From assembly GCA_944548615.1 (NCBI GenBank), contig OX155965.1, positions 24,542,946 to 24,606,945 of the forward strand: DNA of 64,000 nucleotides, given 5' to 3'. The stretch comes from Micropterix aruncella (lineage: Eukaryota; Arthropoda; Insecta; Lepidoptera; Micropterigidae). A program made the translations under genes and the position numbers. Positions 49,063 to 60,110 of the stretch are shown piece by piece. The notes beneath the pieces are model-generated. The model did no database searches, had not been told where the DNA came from, and saw only the letters and a list, made by a program, of their open reading frames with translations. Numbering within the stretch: position 1 is the stretch's first letter; each line of letters starts with the position of its first letter.

Positions 49063-49204
49063 TAGGAAATTTCCCTTATACATACCTCTTTTTCTTCCCC
49101 CACCAAAATGAATACGAAATATACAGTAAATATACAAATACACATACTATGCGTGCTTTCATTCGATAGCTTATGGTATCGCATGTGGTAATGCACCAGA
49201 TAGC

Positions 49205-49510
49205 CATTGTATTTTTATACTGCAAAAGCAAGCTCTCAGGAAGAAGCTATTTGGGTTAAAGAGAGACGATCGCTGTACTCCGATCTTTAAAAATAAAAAT
49301 ATATTAACTTTTAAATCTGAATTTATATATCAGTGCTTTTACGAGAAAGCAAATTTGAAAAACGAGGAAAAGCATTCGAGTCTGCATGAACTATAAAACT
49401 CGCAATAAAAATAATGTAGTAATTCTTAAAGTGCGGCTTTCTTTATACCAGAAATCATTTTTATATTAGAGGGTTTAAATTTTTCAACTCGTTGGCAGCA
49501 GAATTCAAAA
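49205..49510 (+). pseudogene. LINE polymerase remnant
   Basis: The + frame reads FILQKQALRKLFGLKRDDRC then TPIFKNKNILTFKSEFIYQC and FYEKANLKNEEKHSSLHEL. This resembles VFILQKSALRAIAGVSRDTH...CEPYFLKYKILTFTSEYILQ in the 53.8-kb LINE. It breaks down after about 49400. Confidence 0.75.
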
Positions 49511-49520
49511 TACTTCAATA

Positions 49521-49540
49521 GGTTTCTGTATACAGAAACC
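49521..49540. repeat. Perfect 20-bp palindrome
   Basis: GGTTTCTGTATACAGAAACC is fully self-complementary. It lies at the end of the decayed LINE frame. Confidence 0.8.
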
Positions 49541-49964
49541 TCTTTTTATGCATTTCGGCACAGAATACAAAATACTTCAAAATTATTCTGAATCGGACCC
49601 TTTCTTAAACTTTATATCAACTTTAAATATGGTGAAAATTTATTCCCCAGGAAAATCTGAATTTATTTATCCATTATTATTATCTTTTTCATTAACGAAA
49701 CCACAGGATTTTCTTCATTTTACAAAATTATGCTTTTATTTCCTAAATTACAACAATATATGAAAAAGGTAGCGAAGTCTTAAAACAAGTACTTCCGTAA
49801 TTGCGTGACCGAATTCAAAGCTACAATTAACAATTAGGGAGCCATTGTTGATTGCTTTTCCAATTAGGTCACACAGGTAAAAATTATAACACTCTGATTG
49901 GCCGACTGACACGAATGTCAGTCGTATCTATTTCACATATGAACACGGTAAATAAAAGTCAATA

Positions 49965-50330
49965 AAGTTTAGTGAACAGTGCAAAACAAGTAAATAATTT
50001 AAAAAGAATAAAAAGCACAACTGCCGTTACAAAAAGTGAACTATTGTATTCATAATTATTTTTATTACGTTTTTTTAAAGAAATATTTGTGGTTTATGTA
50101 TTTATCCATATATGTAGAGATGTATATTTCTGGAATGTACTCAATCAGACCTTTCATTTGTCAGTAAACACGAAATATTTATAATAATTTATTGACATTT
50201 GTACATTTAGACTAGTATTTTTTGATATATGGACAGTTTAGGAACGCTATGACACTCGGGATGATATAACGATTCTAACAATATTTTATAGGTTCAAGCG
50301 TTTCGAAGTTATGGTGCAATGAAAAATCAG
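49965..50330 (+). repeat. Interspersed repeat F, copy 4
   Basis: It is the fullest uninterrupted copy: AACAGTGCAAAACAAGTAAA, CACAACTGCCGTTACAAAA, GACACTCGGGATGATATAAC and GATTCTAACAATA. It is non-coding. Confidence 0.65.
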
Positions 50331-50422
50331 GGTTTCAATTCAAATCACATTTCTTTCGAGTATAACTGCGTAGTTTTATAATTTTTCAATATATTGGATT
50401 TGGAATAAATTCTTAAGAACCA

Positions 50423-50565
50423 AAAACGGTTATTTAAAAACCGGTAATATTTTGTGGAGTGTATTAATTAAAAACTTTTTATAATTGTGCAAAAATAATA
50501 TTCCGAATATTTCTCTTCGTTACTGGCTACCGTATCTATTTCTGACTGCCGCGAGGAAGAAGAAC
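50423..50565 (+). repeat. Left arm of a long inverted repeat around a LINE
   Basis: AACCGGTAATATTTTGTGGA through CCGCGAGGAAGAAGAACGAA is repeated inverted at 52065-52200 (TCCACAAAATATTACCGAT). The arms are similar but clearly diverged. They enclose the LINE copy at 50683-52028. Confidence 0.65.
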
Positions 50566-50682
50566 GAAATAAAACTTGTGAGAAGTGTGACGTATTGTTA
50601 GAATCGTTTTGCCCTCCCGATTGTCATAGGGTAAGTGCCGCGACCCCTTACTCTCATATAAGGAGAAAGCAGCATCTTTAAT

Positions 50683-51263
50683 ATTTATTTATTTATTTAA
50701 GAATTAATTACTATAAAACATTGATTAGCTTACAAAAATAACAGGAACCGAATGGCAAAACCTTAACCTTTTGCTTATTTGTTTCTGTCACCCAACTGGG
50801 ACTAGCCCGTTCTAGGGTGGACAGGACTCCAATATTACAATCAAGTTTGCTTGATTGCTTGGTTGCCTACAAATGTACAAGCTTTAGTAAAAAGCTAATG
50901 ACACTAAATTGCCCTAAAATGTGGTCTTCCGAATAAAATAAAAAATAATAATAATAAAAAAATATTAAAAATATATAATAAATAAAATGCAATTCCATTA
51001 TTAAATCGGCAATAAATATAATATAAAATTCGATTAAATAATATAAATAAAGTTATATGTGAGAAAAGAAAGAAACAGTCATTATTATTCAATATTATGT
51101 TTTAAGTAGGTAATATAAGATTTAATATAAAAATACCTAGTCTAAAAGTATAATTCATTGTCAAAGTCAAATATTTTTTGGTAGTTAGTTCAATGTTAAA
51201 AAATACTTAACATATAAGTTTAAAAATATGTTAATAATATGTAATTTGTGCACCTAAGTTTTA
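50683..51263 (-). mobile_element. LINE 3' UTR with (TAAA)n tail
   Basis: This segment continues downstream of the minus-strand RT frame. It holds the GTTGGGTGACAG, CAAGCAATCAAGCAAACTTG and GGTTAAGGTTTTGCCATTCG words shared with 7512-8070. It ends in AAATAAATAAATAA at 50685-50700. Confidence 0.8.
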
Positions 51264-52028
51264 TTATACTATTATTTCTAACATTTGATGTATGGTTAGT
51301 CTGTCATGATTCGATAACCATTTCTTTAATTTATTTTTGAATTCCCTAAATGTCAAATTCATTTTTATTTCCATATTGATCAGATTGTAAAATCTCGGCG
51401 CAATGAAAGAGTAATGTCTTTGACCAAATGATGTTTTCCTTCTGGGTATTATTAAGCTATTTTCTACAACTTGTCTCGTTGGTCGCCGGTTCTGAATTAT
51501 TCCTAAATTTGAGTTATTGTCCAAAAATAGCCTTAAGAGGGAAGTTTTTAGAAAAAGTTGCCTACAATCAAGAACTTTAGCTTCCTTATACAGTTCATTA
51601 GTGGGATGGCGATATGGTCTACGTAGAATAATTTTTAATATAAATTTCTGCGCAACTTGCAATGGCTCTAGCAGGGTTTTACCACATCCACCCCATCCAA
51701 TTATGCCGTAAGTAATAAGCGATTCACATAAAGCATAATAAACAGTTTTTAGTGTTTTGGAATCCAGAATATTCCTCAGTTCTTTGAAAACATATCCAAG
51801 GATTCGCACCTTCGTAGCCACGTTATGTATATGAGAATCCCAACGGAGAAAGCAATCTAGAGTGATGCCTAGATATTTCCAAGATATTTCTCTTTGTAGA
51901 GGCTGACAGTTACAAGACTCTATGCTATCGCATTCGTGTATTACAATAGTTTTATTAGTAGTGGGTTGACCTCTGGTTGTTATACTAATATAAATCAGTG
52001 TTTCGCGACGCGTGTTGACATTCATCAT
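51264..52028 (-). CDS. LINE reverse transcriptase, C-terminal 254 codons (5'-truncated)
   Basis: The frame is open throughout. Residues about 48-66 hold ISWKYLGITLDCFLRWDSHI, the LG..LD..L.W..HI signature that follows the RT core. SLITYGIIGWGG and LLEPLQVAQKFILKIIL are the thumb region. The end is FREFKNKLKKWLSN...QMLEIIV-stop. The FxDD catalytic motif and the endonuclease are missing, so the protein would be inactive. It is the intact-frame sister of 7061-7511. It could only reflect a young 5'-truncated insertion, not a host gene. The ATG at 52026-52028 has no special meaning. Confidence 0.8.
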   Translation of the reverse strand: MMNVNTRRETLIYISITTRGQPTTNKTIVIHECDSIESCNCQPLQREISWKYLGITLDCFLRWDSHIHNVATKVRILGYVFKELRNILDSKTLKTVYYALCESLITYGIIGWGGCGKTLLEPLQVAQKFILKIILRRPYRHPTNELYKEAKVLDCRQLFLKTSLLRLFLDNNSNLGIIQNRRPTRQVVENSLIIPRRKTSFGQRHYSFIAPRFYNLINMEIKMNLTFREFKNKLKKWLSNHDRLTIHQMLEIIV

Positions 52029-52064
52029 TTGATAGTCTAGTTATTTCATTCTTCCTCTTCGCGG

Positions 52065-52200
52065 CCATCAGGAATAGATACGGTAACGAAAAAAGTAACG
52101 AAATGAAAATTTTTGAATAATAATTTAACAAAATAGATAAAACAAAGTATTTAATTATTACACTCCACAAAATATTACCGATTTTTAAATTACTGTTGGT
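52065..52200 (-). repeat. Right arm of the long inverted repeat around a LINE
   Basis: It is the inverted partner of 50423-50565. The inner edge lies close to the 5' limit of the LINE match. Confidence 0.65.
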
Positions 52201-52209
52201 TCCTACGTC

Positions 52210-52312
52210 GGTTCCGTTAGGATAAAATTAACGGATTTGCACATCAATTATGTCGATCGAATGCAATAACAAGACACAAGTTACATATTATTATTATTAT
52301 TATTATTATTAT
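52210..52312 (+). mobile_element. SINE 3' fragment with (TTA)n tail
   Basis: GTTAGGATAAAATTAACGGA and CAATGCAATAACAAGACACA match the body of the 36.4-kb SINE. It ends in a (TTA)n run at 52287-52312. Confidence 0.7.
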
Positions 52313-52526
52313 TGACGTGACAACGTCTTATAAATCGACGGAGCCTGCTGCACGCACGAAAAAACATGACTCATGCGCCGTTACCTCGCTCTGAGGCGTT
52401 CCATTTATTATATTTATTATTCAATATAAATGCTGCCATCTACCGGTTGCGACAAGAATTATTTACTAACCTCAGTCTAAAATAGTACGAATGAAAATCA
52501 CTAGATTAATTTAAATTCTTGATATA

Positions 52527-52794
52527 ATTTTATATGTCGACACCTCCTACGTATAGTATTGTAATTATTAAAAATGATATTTCTGTTTCCTTTCATAAAT
52601 CGCATTTATTTATGGTATACCATTTAATTTAATTTGAAAACCGGAATTTTTGAAAACCGGAAGTACGATTTAATTTGAAAACCGGAATTTCGTTAAATTA
52701 GTTTTAAGTATACTATAAATAAATGCGATTTATGAAAGGAAAAAGAAATACCATTTTTAATAGTTACAATACTATACGTAGGAGGTGTCGATGT
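52527..52794. mobile_element. 268-bp inverted-repeat element (MITE)
   Basis: Arms near 52537-52622 and 52706-52791 are inverted copies: CGACACCTCCTACGTATAGT against ACTATACGTAGGAGGTGTCG. The centre holds three copies of TTTGAAAACCGGAA. ATTCTTGATATA flanks both sides (52515-52526, 52795-52806), possibly a 12-bp target duplication. It has no ORF. Confidence 0.7.
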
Positions 52795-52805
52795 ATTCTT
52801 GATAT

Positions 52806-52995
52806 ACGGAATGTTATTACTGAACGTACAATTTTCTTGTGGGTACAACGAAGTGCAACGAAATAAGCAACTTTTATTAAAAAAAAAAAATACGATGCGC
52901 TATCTAGCGGTTGGTAAAATGTCGCTGATATTGTTTATTTACGACGTATTACTTACCGCTAGATGGCGCAGCGTGCTTAAACGCATCTTAAACCG
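52806..52995. mobile_element. MITE B, partial copy
   Basis: GTTATTACTGAACG, TTTTCTTGTGGGTACAACGA and AGCAACTTTTATT match the left of copy 1. The inner inverted words GCGCTATCTAGCGGT and ACCGCTAGATGGCGC match the centre of copy 3. The right terminal repeat is missing. Confidence 0.65.
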
Positions 52996-53289
52996 TTATT
53001 TAACAGTTTGAGATTTCAAACTTTTAAATTAAAAAAAAAACAATAAACTTTGAACAATAAACAATTATACAATTATACTGCTATACAATAATACATTTAC
53101 ATGTTGTAGTATAAAAGCATATATTTTTGGGTGTTTGTAATAAACAATATCAGAATCTTAGGCTACAAATGCAACCATTCCATCAGTATTTTCTTATGAC
53201 GTTGTCACGTTCAACTATCGTCAGTAAACCGAATTTACAGACAACCGATTTTTTTTTTATTTATAAAATAAGCCCTTTAATAGGAATCC

Positions 53290-54710
53290 CTATTCAGTAT
53301 TCAGTATTCAGTATTCAGTTTATTTATTCAAAATATACAATAACAGCATGAATTAGGAATTAAAGCTAATTATCGCATATTAGAATTCGTCAGTTTATAT
53401 GTAGATATAAAACTATTTAAGCATAAATATTAATTCAACAATAGCATTGACTAAAGTCGGCTTTACACGACAGACAAATATTTTTTTTTTTTTAAAAAAT
53501 AATAGAGCTGAATCCATGTACATGAGTATACATATAAAATAGATTATTATTATAAGAATATTAATAGTCATCAAGCACTTTATACAAAAAATAATCACTT
53601 AATTGGAAGTATCGAAACAAAATTGGAAAAAACAACGTATGTATATGATCAGGTATGTTACATTACACATTGTAATCTACATATTAAATATTAAATTCAT
53701 AATATTATAATTAAATAATAAAAACTAAAATGAGGTACCTGAAAGTTACATATTAATGTTATTCCCATTTCAAAGAATTGGCATGCTCAAAAAAATCACC
53801 CAGCTTATAGAAAGCATGTGTGGATTGCAGCTTTTGTTTTATAAATCTTTTAAACGCCTTTGTTTCCATCTTCCTTGTGGAGAGTGGTAGCTGGTTAAAG
53901 AGCTTATAGCTCAAATATCCAAAGGACTTTTGTGTCTGCGTAAGGCGTACTTTAGGCAGGATAACGTCATCACGTCTGCGTGTATTGTGGGAGTGCATAT
54001 TCCCGTTTACCTCTTGTTCGTTAATATTTGATTTAGCATATAGTAGACATTGTAAAATATATTCAGACGTAAAAGTCAGTATTTTGTACTTAAGAAAATA
54101 TGGTTCGCAGTGCGTGTCACGGGATACTCCTGCAATTGCTCTCAATGCACTTTTCTGTAAAATGAAAACCCTAGAACTGTCTGTGGCATTCCCCCATATC
54201 AGTATACCATAAGTCATTTTAGAATGGAAACAGGCATGATACGCAGTTATTGCAGCGATTTCACCAGCTAAGAATTTAATCTTTTTTATTGCATATATTG
54301 CCGAAGAAAGCGCACTACATAGTTCATTAATATGGATGTTCCAGCTAAGATGATGATCGATCATGATACCTAGGAACTTTGTCGATTTGCTTAATTCTAG
54401 AGTACTGTTGTTTAGAGTTATATTGAATGGTATAGCAGACGATTTATATTTTGAGGAGAAGTGCATAGTTACGGTTTTTTTTGCATTAAGCAAGAGATTA
54501 TTCTCTGTGAACCATGAACTTGCTAGGTTTAACGCATGATTGGCATTGGTCATTAGGTCGTTAAGATTGTTATCGTGAAACAGGAAACTTGTATCATCCG
54601 CATAGAGCAAGGTTTTGGTGTAGGCGGGCAAGCAATTGCCTATATCATTAATGAAAAATAAAAATAATAATGGACCAAGAATCGATCCCTGGGGAACTCC
54701 GCAGGTTATC
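53290..54710 (-). mobile_element. 5'-truncated LINE with (TACTGAA)n tail
   Basis: It spans from the GVPQG motif of the reverse transcriptase to a 3' UTR that ends AATAAACTGAATACTGAATA, a short tandem tail at 53290-53322. The 5' end is cut off abruptly after ACCTGCGGAGTTCC (54700-54712). It is inserted in DNA that also carries MITE B. Confidence 0.8.
53759..54706 (-). CDS. LINE reverse transcriptase, catalytic half to C-terminus
   Basis: The open frame begins mid-gene (no true ATG) with CGVPQGSILGPLLFLFF, the RT motif preceding the active site. LLYADDTSFLF follows, containing the catalytic YADD. Further on are SWFTENNLLLNAKKT, TKFLGIMIDHHLSWNIHINE, YGILIWGN, and the C-terminal QTQKSFGYLSYKLFNQLP. 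The frame has no stop until 53759, so the copy is relatively young. The finger domain and endonuclease are absent, so it is not autonomous. The clade is CR1/Jockey-like; the exact family needs a database. Confidence 0.88.
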   Translation of the reverse strand, partial: TCGVPQGSILGPLLFLFFINDIGNCLPAYTKTLLYADDTSFLFHDNNLNDLMTNANHALNLASSWFTENNLLLNAKKTVTMHFSSKYKSSAIPFNITLNNSTLELSKSTKFLGIMIDHHLSWNIHINELCSALSSAIYAIKKIKFLAGEIAAITAYHACFHSKMTYGILIWGNATDSSRVFILQKSALRAIAGVSRDTHCEPYFLKYKILTFTSEYILQCLLYAKSNINEQEVNGNMHSHNTRRRDDVILPKVRLTQTQKSFGYLSYKLFNQLPLSTRKMETKAFKRFIKQKLQSTHAFYKLGDFFEHANSLKWE

Positions 54711-54894
54711 GGTTATCGGTATTCTTGATATATCTAAATTAATTTGACATAATTATGTGGTATACCTTACATGGTATAATTCATTGTTGATATTCGAGTA
54801 GATTGACTATTTTGTTAAATTAATAAAGCAATTTATAATGAAATCTTTAATAAAAATATAAAATGTTTTAAAAATAATTTAATCTGCTAAAATA

Positions 54895-55105
54895 TCTAAG
54901 TAAAAATGCAGATAGTCAAAATACAAAAATGGATAGTCAGATATAAAATAGTCAAATAATAATTATTACAAATATAATAATAATAATAATAATTAAAATC
55001 TTTATGCCTACGAAAAGGCGAGCTTATTGCCTGCAGGCAATATTTTAGAGCTAACCTAAATGTTACAACAATAAACATGATGCAATAGAAATAGTCAACA
55101 CAAAT
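54895..55105. repeat. A/T-rich tract with ATAGTCA words
   Basis: GATAGTCAAAAT, GATAGTCAGATA and AATAGTCAAATA lie within 65 bp. A SINE-like word AAAAGGCGAGCTTATTGCC (55013-55031) matches the 3' UTR of the 28.8-kb LINE. Confidence 0.45.
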
Positions 55106-55156
55106 TTAAATATAATAATCCATCTCCGGTTCTTCTTCTCCGTCGTTCCCTCATTA

Positions 55157-55580
55157 CTAAGGATCGTGGCCACTAGACAACAGTTTGCCTACGAGGCTCC
55201 TCCACTTCGACCTGTCTTCTGCATGGCGAGTCGCAGATTGTATTGACCCTTTTGTAACTTCTTTGATGAGGTCGTTCCATCTGCCTCTGCTTCTTCTTCC
55301 CTCCACTTGACCCCCGGAAAGCATTTTCTCCAGATTCTCTGGGTTTCTCCTGGCAACATGACCGAAGAACTGCTGGACCCTTCTCATGCATACGGTGGAG
55401 AGCCTCACTTGGATGCCGAGTTCTTCCATGACAGATTTGTTGGTGCGGCGTGCTGTCCATGGGATTCATAGCATTTAACGCCAACACCACATCTCCAGTG
55501 CATCGATTTTGGTGGGTATCCGAGCCTTCAGGGGCCATGTCTCCGATGCATAGAGAAAGATCGAGAAAACCAGAGTTCTG
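55157..55580 (-). pseudogene. RTE-type LINE C-terminal pseudogene
   Basis: The minus frame reads FSIFLYASETWPLK, IDALEMWCWR, stop, ML, stop, IPWTARRTNKSVMEELGI, then RRVQQFFGHVARRNPENLEK and AEDRSKWRSL. These are the hallmarks of insect RTE/craniofacial-type endonuclease-reverse transcriptases. Two in-frame stops (TAA near 55471, TGA near 55465) kill it. The catalytic part is absent. Confidence 0.85.
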
Positions 55581-56179
55581 CGGTTATCAAAATTATTAAA
55601 TTTATTAATGTAAATAGTCAAAAAAAAATGTTATAAAAATAATCATGGAATATTAGAAAATTCAATACTATCAAAGTCTTTTCAAAAATTCAATGCTGTC
55701 AATACTGGAGCTTTTTTAAAAATTAAACATCTCTAAGACCCCTGACGCACAATGCGGCACACGCAAACATACATATAAACATTTTATAGTGGTTGGCTGT
55801 AAGATATTGTCGTATGATAAATAAACTCTCTTCACAACAAAGAGTAGAAAGAAATAAACAAACACAAATTTTCTCTAAGTCGTCCTCCCCGCTGGATCTC
55901 AGTTTCAAAGTAAGAGAGAAATAATTACCACTTTGGCCCATTTTTAATCTGTGACTACGATATAAATCAGAGCGGCCGCACAGTGCTTTGCGAAGGTTTA
56001 CCATTAAAATCGTGCTATAAATCTCCCACCCCACTGACCACTAATTCCGACCCTTATTTCGAAAAGTGGGCCAGCGGTACATCAACATGATTACGAGTAC
56101 GAACAAGTCAAGGCCATTATATCACTTGCAATAAAAGGCATATTACATTTTAGGATTTTCGAATTAAAAAGGGGTATTA

Positions 56180-57350
56180 TTATTATTTGTTGTGTGGGGC
56201 TTTTCTTAGGTCTTTATGAGCCTTGTAACACTGCGATCATTACTGATCTATTGTGTTCGTCACCTACTATAGTTCTACGCTAAGTGCCGTGTCATTTAAG
56301 AACCGCAACAGGCTTTTGGCGCCAGATTGTTGTGATGACCACCCAAGTGGGTGTATTTTTACTTTTACGCATCAGCGGGCCACACTCGCACATGGGGTGC
56401 AGGGGAGTTTCCTAGGCCCCTTAGCAGAACCTGCACATTTTTGTGTCTCGTAGCTTGAGGTTGTACATGTGTTTGTTCAGGCCACAATGCCCTGTGAGCG
56501 CCCTCACCAATAAGCGTAGATTGTTCCTATTTAGCGACGGGCCGTCTTTCGGTCGTAAGACTTAATTAGCGCTTTGGAATGATTCAACCCTGGCGTGTTG
56601 TTCCAGTGGTTGACAGATGTTTCAAAACATATTTGTTTGAGCATTAGGTTTGCAAGGCTTTTTGGTACGCCACAGCAAGGTTCAGGGCCGTATAACGTTC
56701 CCTTTGCTCCCGTCTTAGCAAGTTCGTCGGCTTTGTCATTTCCCTCGATTCCTCCATGGCCGGGAACCCATCTTAGAATTATTCTGTTCTTTTCGCCCAG
56801 GGAATTCAGTAGTGTTACGCAGTTTTGCACTATCTTTGAATTAATGGTATTCGAGGCTAGTGAGGCCATAAGAGCTGCCTTGCTCTCCGAGTGGCGAGAT
56901 ACGGTGGTTGGCGTCGTTCTTATATGGAGGTTGATATCCGCACATTCAATAATGGCGTATATCTCCGCTTGGGATATGGAGGCGTATTTCCCCAAGTTTA
57001 CACTTCTTTAGAAGATCCGATTGGACCCATCAGTATACCATTTGAGGCTACCGGCCTCCCAGTGCAGTTGTCTATTTGAGCAGTCGTCTTTGGGCGGCAG
57101 TTTCACTGTAAAAAGTTTTCCAAAGTTTAGGAGTGAAAGCATGGTGTCTGATACCATGTAAAGGGTTGGAGTTTCACTGACTGAGTCAAGAACTGATCTT
57201 AGTGCTTATCAGATCCAGTTTACTTTCTCTCGGGCAGATAGCCTGTACATGCTGGCTTTCACCACCTGTTGCAAGTGAATGTGTAGGGGCGGTAAGTTCA
57301 GCAGTGCATCTAGACCTGCTCCAGGAGTGGAGGACATTGCGCCAGTTGTC
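56180..57350 (-). pseudogene. R1/I-group LINE ORF2 fragment with RNase H and zinc knuckle
   Basis: The minus strand begins with STPGAGLDALLNLPPLHIHL (about 57330-57270), a conserved post-RT motif. It has stops across 57020-57200 and then an open RNase H domain (56995-56531): SQAEIYAIIECA, SESKAALMASLA and WVPGHGGIEGNDKADELAKT. The usual SDS at the second catalytic position is SES. After a stop come GALTGHCGLNKHMYNLKL and MCRFC, a C-terminal HC/CC zinc-binding motif (56510-56430). The element is dead because of several stops and shifts. Confidence 0.85.
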
Positions 57351-57401
57351 AAAAAGGGGTAACTGGAACTATCCTTTTAGGTACCAACATATAGGAAATC
57401 A

Positions 57402-57717
57402 TACAGGATGTGATTACATCACGGGAAATTCTTGTAGTAAATGTACCAATACAACAAGGTAAACATCGAAAAACAGTTTGAGAAGAAGAGTTTGAGAAGC
57501 GGTAAGTGCGCTGCGCCATCTAGCGGTAGGTGATATATCGCAAACAAACAATATTATCGTTATATTACCTACCGCTAGATAGCGCATCGTGTACATATCT
57601 TTTTATACAATAAAAATTTAAAAAAAGGTTTTCTAAATTGTTTTTATTAAAAGTTGCTTACTTCGTCGTACTGATTCACCCACTACAAGAAATGCCCATG
57701 CTGTAATCACACCCTGT
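57402..57717. mobile_element. MITE B, copy 3
   Basis: Left CAGGATGTGATTACATCACG and right, inverted as CAGGGTGTGATTACAGCATG, both continue into TTCTTGTAGT. Centrally, GCGCCATCTAGCGGTAGGTG and its inverse form a second nested inverted repeat. TA lies at the left edge. The copy is complete but diverged from 13524-13808. Confidence 0.7.
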
Positions 57718-57759
57718 GTAAAAGGAGAACGGCGACAATAAGGATACACTGAACCTATC

Positions 57760-57970
57760 TACTTCTTCTAAAAGTGCCATCTCCTATCGCAGGTCGGCGG
57801 TCATTATGTCCACTTGAGCCCGTGATGTTGCGGCGCGGAACAACTCGGTGGTTCTTGAGTTGAACCATTCAACGAGGTTTAGTAGCCAGTGGGTTTTTCT
57901 GCGGCCAAGTCTTCGGCGGTCTTTTATCTTTCCTTGCAGGATTAATTGGAGAAGGTGGTATTTGTTACCA
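57760..57970 (-). pseudogene. LINE C-terminal tail
   Basis: The minus frame reads NKYHLLQLILQGKIKDRRRL, GRRKTHWLLNLVEWFNSRTT, ELFRAATSRAQVDIMTADLR-stop. This is the common C-terminal end of RTE-like insect polymerases (the RR.G...WL.NL..W segment). It is followed by a hairpin TACCACGT...ACGTGGTA at about 57966-57987. Confidence 0.8.
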
Positions 57971-57989
57971 CGTTATAATACGTGGTAAG

Positions 57990-58970
57990 AAATACCACGT
58001 TCCTAACAAATAGCACTATAAATGTTTTTGACGAATATACATATGTATATTAAAAATAAAGAGCCCGCTGCCTTGTAACAAGTCCTGGCACTTAGTTAGG
58101 CTGCAACAGTATGATAATGCTCATATTAATCATTGTATATGCACATATTTAAAAAAATAACGGCCGTGTTATTTTTTTTAATATGAATAAACGTAATAAA
58201 TAACATTAGATATGAATACTCCTTAGTTAAAAATGCTATGTAAAGGCCAACGGGCAAAAATGTAGGGGCGCTGGGCCCACCTCTCCAACAACAATAACGT
58301 ATTTACCTAGAATGATCTATTTATCTTGAATATTTATGACTATATTTATGAATATTTATGAGTTTTAAAGTTCCAAATCTCCTTAAATATGGCTAATTAC
58401 ACCAAAACTCCAATGCTAAATATTTATTTAAAATATATTATTTGCAGTGAAGATCCATTAAAAACTGTATATTATGATGTACGGTCACTGGGTACACTAT
58501 GTTGGACAGCTTACCTTAGCATATTACATACTGTCAGTAAACAAAGCGGCAATGACGTCATGAAACGCATTACAGAGTTCAAGCAACATATCCCAGTATT
58601 TCCCCTCCAAATACTAGTGACAAACTCGAGCATTCTTAGGAATATATAGTTTGTAACTTACACAGCGTATGTAGTTTATTGTTTTGGATATTCCGTGACG
58701 GTTTTCGTTTAAATAGTTATTAAAAATACAATGCCTGGATGTGTTAGGTGCTCTAGGGGATATCAGGTAATTAACCATATTTATTAGAATGTAACTCAGA
58801 AACGGCTTATAACAGATGTCCATAGCGCAATTTGTTACGTAAGACATGTTGTGTATGTTGTATAAGCCTGTTTGTTACAATGTATACTTTATTTACTTCT
58901 TTAACAGTGTAACTACTTTTCTTTGTACAAGTATTGAATAAATAAATAAATAAAATAAAATAAATTGACA
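57990..58970. other. Unassigned DNA
   Basis: An 86-codon + frame (58389-58649) shows no recognisable domain. The rest is AT-rich, with a (TAAA)n-type run at 58935-58960 marking a retroposon end. No gene is supported. Confidence 0.35.
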
Positions 58971-58971
58971 T

Positions 58972-59583
58972 CTGTGAGGGACCTCCCCTCACAAGACTCC
59001 AAATTATTCGATGTGAGGTGGTGGTGTCAACTTACGAGTTATCTCCGTATTTAAAGGCGGTTTTGATGAATCAGAAGATATTTATTGATTGAATCGATTG
59101 AATATTGCCAGTTATAACGCTTGCCGAATTAACGAGTGCCCGGATTACTTTATCGAGACGCCAGGGTTGCGCGACGGCGGTTATGTAGGAAAGTGGATGA
59201 GGATTGTATATGTGCTCCTAGTATCTTGTACTGGGCACGGCTCGAGTCTGTGGGATTACAGACTGAGGCTTCGAGACTCAGGGAAAATGAGGAAAGGAAA
59301 CCAAGGAGCCGGATCCGTTGAGCGACCTCGTAGAGGGTTACCGGATATGCCGTCGCAACCTTGGGGGAAGGTGATCATTCGGGGATTGATAATTTGGTTG
59401 CTTTTTGGCCGGTTCATATAGGCCGTGCAATGATGCAATTTGAAATATTCTGAGTAAAAGTATTGTTTCATCGTGCTGATTCATAGCTGCACGAGACAAA
59501 ATAATAGCTGAATTGTGTCAGTGGATTTCACTGGAAATCAATGCATTTGTTGATCGTATGTAGTGGACTTAAGGTCCGTTACA
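58972..59583 (-). repeat. Interspersed repeat H, copy 2
   Basis: It is the inverted partner of 14342-14955. A hairpin GTGAGGG...CCCTCAC lies at its left edge (58974-58991). Confidence 0.8.
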
Positions 59584-59979
59584 CATCAATCGTTCTATTA
59601 ATAAATGTTCTTCATAGATATCTTTCCATTGGTATTTACAGCTATTGGAAAAGTGGACCCAAAATGCCCATTCTCCTTCGTGCTAAATAGTTAAATAGCT
59701 AAGGGGACACACCTACGTCGGTGAAATAAAGGTGATTTTTGTTTTTTTTAAATAGAAAAGTTTTGCATCGTTTTTTTTAATTTTGAGGTTATATTGGTGC
59801 ATAAATAATGTACACGTAGTTATTTTTTTAAATAAAAAAAAATCAGCAAGTTACTCGCCATCTCCAGAGTCCTAAAAGAAAAGTTCCCGCATTGCTGTAG
59901 TAATCGCGGCCATCAAAACACTTGAAATCAAAAAAGAAGGAAGCTCATTAAACTAGACGATATTGCCTATCTATTCTAC

Positions 59980-60110
59980 AATAATAGAATAGAATAGAAT
60001 AGAATAACTTTATTGCGCTATAAAAACATAACTTAATTTAACCGGTTTTATAAAAATAATATATGCACAAATGGCGGACTTATCGCTATAGCCATATCTT
60101 ATAGTCAACC
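59980..60110 (-). mobile_element. LINE 3' end with (ATTCT)n tail
   Basis: The + strand AGAATAGAATAGAATAGAAT run (59983-60005) followed by AACTTTATTGCGCTATAAAA and GCACAAATGGCGGACTTATC is the reverse complement of 21655-21770. It is a bare 3' UTR. Confidence 0.7.

Noticed and set aside
54200..54700. A host telomerase or group II intron reverse transcriptase
   Set aside because: The motif order, the truncated 5' end and the short tandem tail identify an ordinary non-LTR retrotransposon.
56595..57011. 138-codon plus-strand frame
   Set aside because: It is the antisense shadow of the RNase H domain of the minus-strand LINE.
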